DNA of 60,955 nt from Candidatus Eiseniibacteriota bacterium (GTDB lineage Bacteria; Eisenbacteria; RBG-16-71-46). Positions within the stretch are counted from its first letter, which is position 1. Each line of letters opens with the position of its first letter. Both the position numbers and the translations under genes were made by a program. A model generated the notes under the pieces. It saw only the letters and a program-made list of their open reading frames with translations. It made no database searches and was not told the DNA's origin. The stretch is taken from assembly GCA_016223045.1 (NCBI GenBank), contig JACRPT010000100.1, forward strand, positions 1 to 60,955. The letters are read 5' to 3'. This document shows, in pieces, positions 27,201 to 34,206 of the stretch.

Positions 27201-27414
27201 GGGCGCGGAGTCGCGCCGGCCGCTGGGACTCGCGGTGGTGGGCGGGCTGGCGTTCTCGCAGCTGGTGACGCTCTACGTCACGCCCGTGATCTACACCTAC
27301 CTGGACGCGTTCCAGCACCGCGTGCGCGGCCGTCGCGCGGGCGCCACGCCCGCCGGCCCCGCGGGCACGGGCTCCGCGGGCGCCGGCAAGCGCGAGCACG
27401 CTCCGGTAGGCTGA
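24271..27414 (+). CDS. RND efflux transporter (HAE1/MdtB-like), inner-membrane pump
   Basis: 1047 residues, the usual size. It starts N-L-S-A-L-F-I-Q-R-P-V with the first membrane helix, then has a porter domain, helices 2-6, a second porter domain and helices 8-12. The proton-relay helix 4 carries G-F-V-V-D-D-A-I-V-M-L-E-N, whose adjacent Asp pair is essential in the family, and helix 10/11 carries G-L-V-K-K-N-A-I-M-M-I-D. It forms a trimer that pumps small hydrophobic compounds outward using the proton gradient. The GTG start at 24271 overlaps the adaptor stop. The Ala/Gly-rich tail is atypical but harmless. Confidence 0.95.
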   Translation: MNLSALFIQRPVMTTLVMIGILIFGIVGYSLLPVSDLPNVDYPVISVNASLPGASPETMASAVATPLEKQFTTIAGLDAMTSSSGQGSTSITLQFALDRNIDAAAQDVQAAIAKTLRALPTGIIPPSYQKVNPADQPILYLALTSKMLPLSKLDEYAENVLAQRISMVKGVAQVSVFGAQKYAVRVRLDPAALSSRGIAIGDVSAAIQAANVNLPTGILWGPNKAATVQATGQLRDAQGFGDLVVAYRHGAPVRLRDLAQVVDGVQNDKVASWYRGQRSVVLAVQRQPGTNTVQVADGVQALLRRAAAQLPASVEVHPLYDRSASIRTSVRDVKFTLLLTLVLVVLVIFLFLRNLPATVIPSLALPLSVIGTFAVMQRMGYSIDNLSLMALTLSVGFVVDDAIVMLENIHRHMEAGKPAFRAALDGSREIGFTILSMTLSLVAVFIPVLLMGGLLGRLFHEFAVTISAAILVSGFVSLTLTPMLCSRFLKPEHALRHGHAYLAIEGAYQRTLGFYERTLVWVMDHRRSAMLFSLGILAGTVALFLVVPKGFITSEDTSQIFATTETAEGTSFEAMVRHQQAVAAIVAQDPNVLDFMSSVGAGGPSGVGNQGRIFMHLRPRSQRALSADQVIRELQPKVAQVPGIRVYLMNPPVINVGGRMSKSQYQYTLQSTDVQALYDGSNALLARLREAPGLQDVTSDLQIKNPQVNVEIDRARASALGVTPRQIEEALYDAYGSRQVSTIYTPNDQYWVIMELMPEHQRDLSALQQLYVGSTNGTLVPLSAVARLSPGLGPLTVNHMGQIPAVTLSFNLKPGTALGQAVDAVQRTARETLPSTITGSFFGTAQVFQSSQQGLLALLVLAVLVIYLVLGVLYESFIHPLTILSGLPFAGFGALLTLVVFRTELSIYAFVGIIMLIGLVKKNAIMMIDFALDAERTEGKPARAAILAACSIRFRPIMMTTMAALMGTLPIAIGFGAGAESRRPLGLAVVGGLAFSQLVTLYVTPVIYTYLDAFQHRVRGRRAGATPAGPAGTGSAGAGKREHAPVG

Positions 27415-27532
27415 GCGCGCGGGGGGGGCGCGGCGAGCGCGACCTGGCGCACGACTACCCGGTGGTGTCCCGCGGTCGGCGGGACTCGCAGGTGGGCGCC
27501 CCGGGGACGAGATCGCCCGGGGCTGCGGCCGC

Positions 27533-27572
27533 CGGCCGGGCGGACATGCTCAGTAGCATGCGGGCCCGGCCG
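27533..27572. promoter_or_regulatory. Long interrupted palindrome between RND pump and peptidase genes
   Basis: A 9-bp arm CGGCCGGGC (27533-27541) pairs with GCCCGGCCG (27564-27572). Inside it a perfect 6-bp arm CATGCT/AGCATG surrounds a 4-nt loop. It ends where a -10-like GATAAC (27572-27577) begins, 12 nt before the peptidase start. It could end the pump transcript or serve as an operator for the peptidase. Confidence 0.5.
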
Positions 27573-27583
27573 ATAACCCCGGC

Positions 27584-29350
27584 ATGGCGTGTCCTCGCTC
27601 CGAACCCGGGCAGTGGCTGCTGTGCTTCGCCCTGTCCGCCGTGCTGGTGACGATCGTCCCGGGGTCCCTCGGCGCCGGGACGCCGGACCCCGGCGCGGGG
27701 GACTCGAGCTCCCCCGGCGTGGCGCGTCTCCAGCTCGAGAGTGGCTGCGGCGAGGAGCTCGACCTGACGCTCGCGCTCGGCCGCGCTCCCGATCACGCTG
27801 AGGCACTGACCCGCGCGCTCGCGCGCGTGACCGCCGCGCCGGACGGCCGCGTGACGACCAGCGTGAGCCGCCGCGGCTGGACGGCCTCGCTGGTCCGGCC
27901 GCGCGGTCTCGAGCGGCACGGGCTGATCGGGCGGGCCCGGCTCGATCTGGATCCTCTGCTGTCGGAACTCCGCCGGCGCGGCGTCACCCGGCTGGATGTC
28001 ACCCTGAGCGAACCCATGGGAGGCTTCGCGCGGCTGACCGGGGTCGCCGGGAGCCGGCGCGGGCAGGTGACCCGCATCCCGCTCGACCGGGCGGGCCCGC
28101 GCTCCGGCACGGTCGCGTTCGGCTTCACCACCGCCGACCTGGCGAGGAACGTACTGCCGCTGGCGCTGGCGCTGCTTCTCCCGCCCGTCTTCGCGCTGGC
28201 GCTGCGCGCCCGGGCGCTGTCGTCTCCCGTCGCCGAAGCGCAGCGCTCGTGGCGCACGTACGGCACGTGGGAGCCGGCCGTCGGTTTCAGCGCGTGGTGG
28301 CTCTGGCTCACGGTGACGCAGTGGACGCCGCCTCTCGGGCTGCTCCTGTTCCAGCTTCCCGCGTGGTCTCCCACGACCTTCTTCATCCTGGCGACGGCGA
28401 CGTACCTGCTGCCGCCCGTCGCCATCGAGCTCATCCTGGCAGCGCAATCCCATGCCGTGGCCACGCGCCTGGGACAGGCGCAGCGGACCTTGTCGGATGC
28501 GTTCCACGAGACGCTCGGCACCCGCGCGACCGTAGTCATCCCGGCCATCCTCGTCACGTCCGCGTGCCTGCTGGTGAGCCTGCGCATCTACGGGCCTGCG
28601 GCGTTCCTCGGCGTGCTCGGGATCGCGGGGGTCGTTCCGCTCGCCAGGCTGGCGTGGCGGACCACGGGCCTCTCGGCGGTCGAGGCGCCGCCCGGGGAGT
28701 TCCGGGATCGCGTGCTGGCGCTGGCCACCCGTGCCGGCGTGCGCCTGCGCGGCGTCAAGATCGTGTCGCCCGATTGCGGCCGGTTCCTGAACGCGTTCGC
28801 CGCACCGCTCCTCCGCACCGTGGCGATCACCGACCAGCTGCTCGCGGGTCTCTCCCGCCGCGAAGTGGACGGCGTCATGGCCCACGAGATCTCCCACGTC
28901 GGGCGCCGTCTCTCTCAACGCCTGGTCGTGCCCGTCCTGCTGTCGAGCGCGGCCCTGGCATCCCTTCAATGGCGGGGTGTGCCCGCAAAGGTCCTCATCC
29001 TGTTCGTCCCCCTGCTTGCCCTGCTCGCTCTCCGGCTCTTCCGGCACATCGAGATCGAAGCCGACCGGGGAGGCGTGGAGCTGACCGGGGACGCCGAGGC
29101 CTTCGTCTCGGGGGAGGCGAGGTTGTGCCGACTCACGAAGGAACCGCTGCACCTGGGCCGCTGGGAGGGCCTCGTCTCGACGCACCCTGCCCCGATCGAG
29201 CGGCTGCGGGCGGTCGCCCGCCGTGCGGGTCTCGACCAGCGGCGCTTCGAGCGGATCATCGAGCGCGGTTGCGGCGACGACCGCCGCTATCAGGTCCCTG
29301 CGCCGCCGGGACCGCGTGCCGACGGGCTCCAGACCGGCGAGGCCGCCTGA
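27584..29350 (+). CDS. M48-family membrane metallopeptidase
   Basis: 588 residues. A signal-like N-terminus is followed by an extracytoplasmic region of about 150 residues, a block of several membrane helices (about 180-380) and the catalytic domain. The zinc motif H-E-I-S-H is at 434-438, and the third ligand is probably the Glu in E-I-E-A-D-R-G-G near residues 490-495. The pattern is that of M48 (Ste24/HtpX-like) proteases that handle membrane or misfolded proteins. No ribosome binding site is visible; the ATG lies 6 nt after a -10-like GATAAC, suggesting a leaderless message. The N-terminal domain is not recognised. Confidence 0.8.
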   Translation: MACPRSEPGQWLLCFALSAVLVTIVPGSLGAGTPDPGAGDSSSPGVARLQLESGCGEELDLTLALGRAPDHAEALTRALARVTAAPDGRVTTSVSRRGWTASLVRPRGLERHGLIGRARLDLDPLLSELRRRGVTRLDVTLSEPMGGFARLTGVAGSRRGQVTRIPLDRAGPRSGTVAFGFTTADLARNVLPLALALLLPPVFALALRARALSSPVAEAQRSWRTYGTWEPAVGFSAWWLWLTVTQWTPPLGLLLFQLPAWSPTTFFILATATYLLPPVAIELILAAQSHAVATRLGQAQRTLSDAFHETLGTRATVVIPAILVTSACLLVSLRIYGPAAFLGVLGIAGVVPLARLAWRTTGLSAVEAPPGEFRDRVLALATRAGVRLRGVKIVSPDCGRFLNAFAAPLLRTVAITDQLLAGLSRREVDGVMAHEISHVGRRLSQRLVVPVLLSSAALASLQWRGVPAKVLILFVPLLALLALRLFRHIEIEADRGGVELTGDAEAFVSGEARLCRLTKEPLHLGRWEGLVSTHPAPIERLRAVARRAGLDQRRFERIIERGCGDDRRYQVPAPPGPRADGLQTGEAA

Positions 29351-29446
29351 GGGGCTGAGCCCCCGCTCGCATCGCCGCGCCGTCCGCCCGGCCGCCTGCC
29401 GCCCGCCATGCTTCGAGCGCGTCCCCGCCGGGTCGCCGCGCCTCCG

Positions 29447-29968
29447 TCACGGCCCGCTCGCGCCCGCGCCCTTCCACGCCTGCACGAACTCCTCGACCTG
29501 GGAGTCGAGCGTCTTCGCCACCGACGCGCGCAGCAGCCGCGCGGTGGTGACGCCGAGCGAGGCCTCGGCCGCCCAGGTCTGAGCGAGCGTCCGCGTCGAG
29601 TCCGCCCCCAGCGGAGCCACCCGCTGATGCATGGCGAGCGACAGGTGCCAGGCGATGATCGGCGCGTCGGGCACGCGCACGGTCTGGAGCCGCACCACCA
29701 GCAGCGGCGAGCGCCCGGTGGTGAGCGCGTCGCTGCGCTCGAGCAGCGGCACGCCCGCGCGCTCCAGCGCCCCGCGGACCCGGCCGGCGAGCCAGTCCTC
29801 GTCGATCCCGTAGCGCCGCACGTCGCCGCTGGTGCTCTCGGCCACCACGGCCACACCCGGCAGGCCGCGCAGCGCGGCGTCCCCGCCGTGGAGCTGGGAG
29901 ACCTCGGGGAGCGCGAGGACGCTGGCGCAAAGGACGACGCGCATCGCACTGACCATCGAAACGACCAC
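29447..29968 (-). CDS. Exported protein of unknown function
   Basis: 173 residues if started at the GTG at 29968, which has AGGAGG 8 nt upstream; the later ATG at 29956 lacks one. A short hydrophobic N-terminus (about 8-22) suggests export. The body has alternating strands and helices: V-A-V-V-A-E-S, a helix around L-A-G-R-V-R-G-A-L-E-R-A-G-V, then L-L-V-V-R-L-Q-T-V-R and a Thr/Ala-rich helix near the end. I do not recognise the family. It stands alone, convergent with the M48 peptidase gene. Confidence 0.6.
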   Translation of the reverse strand: MVVSMVSAMRVVLCASVLALPEVSQLHGGDAALRGLPGVAVVAESTSGDVRRYGIDEDWLAGRVRGALERAGVPLLERSDALTTGRSPLLVVRLQTVRVPDAPIIAWHLSLAMHQRVAPLGADSTRTLAQTWAAEASLGVTTARLLRASVAKTLDSQVEEFVQAWKGAGASGP

Positions 29969-30489
29969 GAGCCTCGCCTCCTTCCGCCGCGACCGGTCCC
30001 TGCTGCGGCGCCCGTAGCCCGGCGCCGGACCTCGACGAGCCGCGCGGCATCCTAGCACCGGCCGCGCTCCCGGGCCGCGCGGTGCGGCAGCCGCACACCC
30101 GGGTCGCGTGGTGCATCGGCCGCGGCTCCGGGCCGCGTGGTGCACCGGCCCGCGCGCCTGCGCCGAATCCCACACACCACCGGGGAAGGCCACCCGGCAT
30201 CGGATGGCAACCCGGCGTTGCAGCGCTTGCGGGCCGCGACGGGCCCCTGCGCCGGCCTCCGCGGGCCGTGCGCACCGGCACGGAACCGCGCGAATCGCGT
30301 TGCGTCCTGCACTCATGCCGCAGAACGCCCCCCCGGCACGGTCGGTGCCCTTCTTGCATGTGACGGACCGCGCGGGCAACGCCCATCGCCACCGCGGCCC
30401 TCGCCGCCACCGCGCTCGCGCGCGCGTGGAGCGGGCCGCCGACGCCGGCGTTCTGGTTCTGGTGTGCGGCGTGCCTGGCGGGCGAGCTG
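29969..30489. other. Intergenic region with a repeat block
   Basis: No convincing gene; the open frames here have the skewed composition of shadow frames. It contains the 29-bp tandem repeat at 30072-30158. The part from about 30364 to 30489 may encode the N-terminus of the following membrane protein (see that entry). Confidence 0.5.
30072..30158. repeat. 29-bp tandem repeat, three units
   Basis: Units at 30072-30100, 30101-30129 and 30130-30158 each begin GGG(C/T)CGCG(C/T)GGTGC. A partial unit precedes them at 30056-30071. The period is not a multiple of three and the block is intergenic, unlike the 27-bp array at 20390. Confidence 0.8.
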
Positions 30490-31176
30490 ATGTGGCTCAG
30501 GCTCCCGCTCGGGGGCGCGACCCTCACCATGGCGTCGTGCTGCAACTTCGCGGCGCTGCTGGTGCTCCCGCGCGGGCACGCGATGGCGGCGACCGCGCTG
30601 GCGGCGGCGGTGGCCGAGCTGATCGTGATGCGCAAGCCGCCGCGGCGCGTGCTGTTCAACGCGGGGCAATCGGCACTCGCGGTGGGAGCGGCCGCGTCGG
30701 TGTTCGGCGCGCTGCGTGGCCCGGGACCGCCGCCGCTCGAAGTCACCCCGTGGGCCGCTTTCGTCGCCGCGGCGGCGGCGTTCGCCCTGGTGAACTACGG
30801 CGCGGTGTCGGTCGCGGTGGCGCTGAGCGAGCGCGTCTCGCCGCTCACCGCGTGGAGGCGCAACTTCGGCAACGCCTACGACCTGCTCTCGAGCGGCGCG
30901 CTGTTCTCGCTCGGCATCCTGCTCGCGGTCCACTACACCATGGCCGGCGCCCGCATGACGGCGCTGGCCGTGCTCCCGCTGGTGCTGGGCTGGGTGAGCT
31001 ACCGCCGCTTCCTCGCCGAGCCGCCGCAGGTCGAGGCGCGCCCACCGGCTCCGCGGCTCGAGCTGCTGAGGTTCCCGGCTGCGACCGGCGCGGGACCTGC
31101 GAGCGCGCCGCCCGCGAGCGGCCGGTCGCGCAGGGTGCTCGACCTCGCGCGGCGCGGCACGCGCGGCTGGACCTGA
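30490..31176 (+). CDS. Multi-pass membrane protein resembling the sensor domain of HD-GYP proteins
   Basis: 228 residues from the first ATG, about six membrane helices and a loose Pro/Arg-rich tail after residue 180. The succession of a P-L-G-G-A-T-L helix, L-F-N-A-G-Q, V-N-Y-G-A-V-S-V-A and W-R-R-N-F-G-N-A-Y resembles the N-terminal membrane region of some HD-GYP phosphohydrolases; that output domain is absent here. The conserved-looking helix before the ATG (F-W-F-W-C-A-A-C-L-A-G-E-L) is in frame back to a stop at 30361, yet no ATG, GTG or TTG occurs there. The start may therefore be non-canonical or altered by a frameshift near 30362. Confidence 0.6.
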   Translation: MWLRLPLGGATLTMASCCNFAALLVLPRGHAMAATALAAAVAELIVMRKPPRRVLFNAGQSALAVGAAASVFGALRGPGPPPLEVTPWAAFVAAAAAFALVNYGAVSVAVALSERVSPLTAWRRNFGNAYDLLSSGALFSLGILLAVHYTMAGARMTALAVLPLVLGWVSYRRFLAEPPQVEARPPAPRLELLRFPAATGAGPASAPPASGRSRRVLDLARRGTRGWT

Positions 31177-31197
31177 TGAGGGAGGCCGCGCGATAAT
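31168..31197 (+). promoter_or_regulatory. Promoter candidate with good -10 box
   Basis: GATAAT at 31192-31197 with TGGACC 18 nt upstream. Transcription would begin about 31203-31204, right at the ATG of a ten-codon frame that leads into the NTF2-like gene. Confidence 0.45.
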
Positions 31198-31203
31198 CCG
31201 CGC

Positions 31204-31236
31204 ATGACGCGGTCCGCGGCGAAGGACGATCGGTGA
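31204..31236 (+). CDS. Possible ten-codon leader peptide
   Basis: ATG at 31204 opens a frame M-T-R-S-A-A-K-D-D-R then TGA. The stop overlaps the GTG start of the next gene as GTGA. It would start at the predicted transcript 5' end, so ribosomes finishing it could re-initiate on the next gene. It may be chance; nothing else supports it. Confidence 0.25.
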   Translation: MTRSAAKDDR

Positions 31237-31724
31237 GTCTCCGCCTCGCGCTGCTCCTGGTCGCGCTCGCCGCGCCGGCTCCGGCCGCTCTCACCCCGCG
31301 GCCAGTCGCGCCGGCGGGCGCCGCTCATCGCCCGCCCCCGCCGGCCGCCGACACCTCGGCCATCCGTGCCATGCTCGACGCCCAGGTCGCGGCGTGGAAC
31401 CGCGGGGACCTCGAGGGTTTCATGCAGGGCTACTGGCGCTCGGACTCGCTCACCTTCTACTCGGGCGGCGACGTGTCGCACGGCTGGCAGGCGGCGCACG
31501 ACCGCTACGTGCGGCGCTACCGGTCCGAGGGCCGCGAGATGGGGCGACTCGACTTCGACCTGCACGCGATCACGCTGCTCGCGCCCGGGCAGGCGGTAGT
31601 GCGCGGCGGGTGGGCGCTCGAGCTCGCGACCGGCCGCCCGCACGGGCTCTTCACGCTGTGGCTGCGCTGCCTTCCGGCCGCGGGCTGGCGGATCGTCCAC
31701 GACCACAGCAGCGCGGCGCAGTAG
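31233..31724 (+). CDS. Exported SnoaL/NTF2-like (DUF4440-type) protein
   Basis: 163 residues. A signal peptide (about 1-24) is followed by a Pro/Ala-rich linker and a single NTF2-like cone fold. Its helix reads I-R-A-M-L-D-A-Q-V-A-A-W-N-R-G-D-L-E-G-F, then come Y-S-G-G-D-V-S-H-G, a Y-V-R-R-Y helix and closing strands ending W-R-I-V-H-D-H-S-S. Family members bind small ligands or act as simple enzymes; which applies cannot be told. GTG 31233 has AAGGA about 7 nt upstream. Confidence 0.78.
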   Translation: MSLRLALLLVALAAPAPAALTPRPVAPAGAAHRPPPPAADTSAIRAMLDAQVAAWNRGDLEGFMQGYWRSDSLTFYSGGDVSHGWQAAHDRYVRRYRSEGREMGRLDFDLHAITLLAPGQAVVRGGWALELATGRPHGLFTLWLRCLPAAGWRIVHDHSSAAQ

Positions 31725-31794
31725 CGCGGCGGAGTGTGGCGACGGGACGGGGCCGGATGGCGCGACGGCACGATAGCCCCGGCGGCGGCCCGGC

Positions 31795-32094
31795 TCAGCG
31801 CATCAGCGCGGCGATGTCGCTCCAGCTCCTGAGGTCGGAGCCCTCTTCCCGGCACACCTGCTGGTAGAACTCGCACTGGGTGCAGCTCGCGAGCTTCGCC
31901 GCGAACGAGCCCTGCACGCGGCCGCCGCAGAACGTGCCCGCCACGGCCCAGCAGGCCCGGCCGCCGTTCCTGCCGCCATGCACGCCGTCGGCGCGCGGGT
32001 CGGAGGCGGCGGGGCAGACTCCCAGCTCCCGGACCTTCGCGCCGCCCGGCTCCCGCCCGCACTCCTTGAACTCCCAGCAGTTCTGCTTCGCCAT
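31795..32094 (-). CDS. Two-CW domain Cys-rich protein
   Basis: 99 residues with seven cysteines. It starts M-A-K-Q-N-C-W-E-F-K-E-C-G-R-E-P-G-G and has a second unit A-C-W-A-V-A-G-T-F-C-G-G with C-T-Q-C-E-F-Y-Q-Q-V-C. This is the pattern of two-CW domain proteins, in which paired C-W motifs probably bind a metal or haem-like group. The protein is soluble and cytoplasmic. There is no clear ribosome binding site. The gene is alone and convergent with the NTF2-like gene. Confidence 0.8.
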   Translation of the reverse strand: MAKQNCWEFKECGREPGGAKVRELGVCPAASDPRADGVHGGRNGGRACWAVAGTFCGGRVQGSFAAKLASCTQCEFYQQVCREEGSDLRSWSDIAALMR

Positions 32095-32315
32095 GGTCCC
32101 ACGCGGCCTCAGTTCGTGCTCACGAGAGTCTCAGGACTCGCGGCCGGGCACGCTACCACACGCCGGGAAGCAGCCTCAATCCGGCGACGCTCGCGCCGTC
32201 ACGGCGCACCATCTCGCCGCGCCTCGCGCCCCGGCACCTCCCGGCCGGGCCCGGCGCGCCCCACCCGAGCGGACGCGCCGCCCCCGGCGCCCACACCCGG
32301 CGGCCGGCCGGCGCG

Positions 32316-33897
32316 CTACCCGCGCGAAGGCCCGCGCTCTCGTTCGGCGAGCACCCGCAATGCCGCTTCGAGGCGCCCGTGCCTCTTGAACCGCCGCGCG
32401 GCGGGGATCTCGCACGGCGCGTCCTTGGCGCGGACGATGCGTGCCAGCGCCGCGCGCTCCCGCCCGCTCCAGCGCGGCAGGTCGGGGATCATGCAGAGCA
32501 GCGGTGACAGCGCCCGCAGCGCCCAGCCGTCGCCGCCCGGACCGAGCAGGCGCTTCACGCGCGCCACGCAGCGTCGCTCCGAGAGCGCGCGGTCCCCGCT
32601 GAACGCGCGCGCGATGAAACGGCTCTGTGCCACGCCCAGCCGGCCAAGATCCATGGGACGGCACCTCCCGTTCGAGAGATCGAGCGCCGCCTCGGTGTGC
32701 GAGAGCCGGCGCAGTGTGCGGCGGTCGGACCGGTGGCCGGGCCGGGCCGCCATGCGGGCCTCCTCCTCGCGGGCGAGCGTTTCGACGCGGGCGCTGGTAG
32801 GCCGGAAGCCGAGCCGGCGGTAGAACCAGAACGCGCCGCTCTCGATGGCCTCGTCGTTGCCATCGCCAATGCCGTAGCGGGTGACGAAGAAGTGGTCCAC
32901 GGCCAGCACGTGGTGGAGCACGCGCATCAGCTGGGCGTAGAGCCAGCGCACCTCGCCGCCGCGGAACCCGGGAAACAGATTCATGCCCAGCTCGCAGCAG
33001 CCCATGAAGACCGCCGCGGGCCCGTAGGCGACCGGCACGCCGTTCTTCACCACCAGGAAGACGTGCAGGGTCTCGAGCGGACTGCGGAACTCGCGCCGGA
33101 CGCCGATGAGCGCCACGCGTACGCCGCGCCCGCAGTCCGCCACCCGCACGCCGGCGGGGTCGGCGTAGATGAGCGGGTGGATCTCCAGCGTCCGCGCGCA
33201 GAGCGCGAGCAGCGCGACATCAATGACCGCCTGGCCACCTCGCGCCGGCGTGGGGATCGGCTGGCGGATGACCGGCTCGATGGCGCATCGCTCGCGCTGG
33301 ATCGGGGAACGCTGGTAGTGGATGCGCGGCGCCGGCAGCTCGATCGCGCAGGCCGGCGGGCCGGCGTAGCGCAGCGGCAGGTCGCAGCGCTCGAAGAGAT
33401 GGGCCTGCAGCGCGGGCGAGAGACCCGAGCGCTCGAGTAGCAGCACGAGGAACTCCAGGTCGCCGCGCGCGCCCGGAGGGCGGCACGCGGCGAACCAGTC
33501 CCGGGTCGGGATCCGGACGTCCTCCAGCCCCTGGGTCTCCCCCGGTGTCACCACCAGGTCCAGGGTGTCGAGCAGCGCGGTCTCGTCCCTGATCGCCTTC
33601 CAGTGGATGTCGAGCCGCCGCGGCAGCAGCCGCACGAGGCGTCGCACGACGCCGTACGAATACGGATAGACCGGCGGCTCGACGGCCGGGAGCGCGGCGA
33701 TGCGCGCGCACGGCCGCGAGCACGCGCGCGTCATCCGGGTACGCGCGCATGAAGTCGAGGGTCTCGCGCAGCCGCTCGAGCCGACCGGCGCCGGTGCGCG
33801 GGCCGACGCGGACCGCGCCGAGCAGCCGCAGCTTCCGGCGCGCGGCGTCCCCGCCGAAGGTGCGCGAGAGCGAATGGAGGGACTGGATGGGATCCAT
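32316..33897 (-). pseudogene. GNAT-like protein gene with an internal frameshift
   Basis: A protein of about 527 residues is split between two frames. The first part (33897 down to about 33705) starts M-D-P-I-Q-S-L-H-S-L and ends V-L-A-A-V-R-A. The rest, in another frame, continues I-A-A-L-P-A-V-E-P-P-V-Y-P-Y-S-Y to the stop at 32316. The switch lies in a GC dinucleotide run at about 33702-33708, so loss of one GC pair would explain it. The C-terminal half has a GNAT-like stretch F-F-V-T-R-Y-G-I-G-D-G-N-D-E and F-W-F-Y-R-R-L-G-F-R-P. Either a decayed gene, a slippage switch or a sequencing error. Function unknown. Confidence 0.7.
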
Positions 33898-34206
33898 GGA
33901 AGCGGGAACGGGTGCCGGTGTGGCGCCGCTCGAGTGTGGCCGCGAACGGTGGCCGGCACGCTAGACGCTCCGGGCCGGGGCTTCAAGCGTGCGCGGGTCC
34001 CCGGCAGCGCCCTGACCCCGCATCGGGGGGCCTGGTCACGGGAGCGCCGCGGGGGGCACCCGCGCCAGCGGGTCCGGTCCGATCGCGCCTCCGGCAGCCG
34101 GCTCATGGCCCTAACCCCCGGCGTCCCCCCGACCGATAACCAGACGGCGGGTTCCGCCGAGAGCCGGCACCTGATGGGGATCGCCCGCGAGACACAGGAG
34201 AACGCC
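33898..34206. other. Intergenic region between divergent genes
   Basis: No gene seen. A -10-like GATAAC at 34135-34140 faces the Sel1 gene; no matching -35 box is visible. Confidence 0.4.

Noticed and set aside
24022-27399. Open frame of 1125 codons on the minus strand opposite the RND pump
   Set aside because: It is a GC-bias shadow: His/Arg/Gln-rich composition, no start signal, and fully antisense to a gene with perfect family motifs.
29351-29363. Small hairpin GGGGC-TGA-GCCCC after the M48 gene as terminator
   Set aside because: Only 5 bp of stem, no T-run; too weak to list as a terminator.
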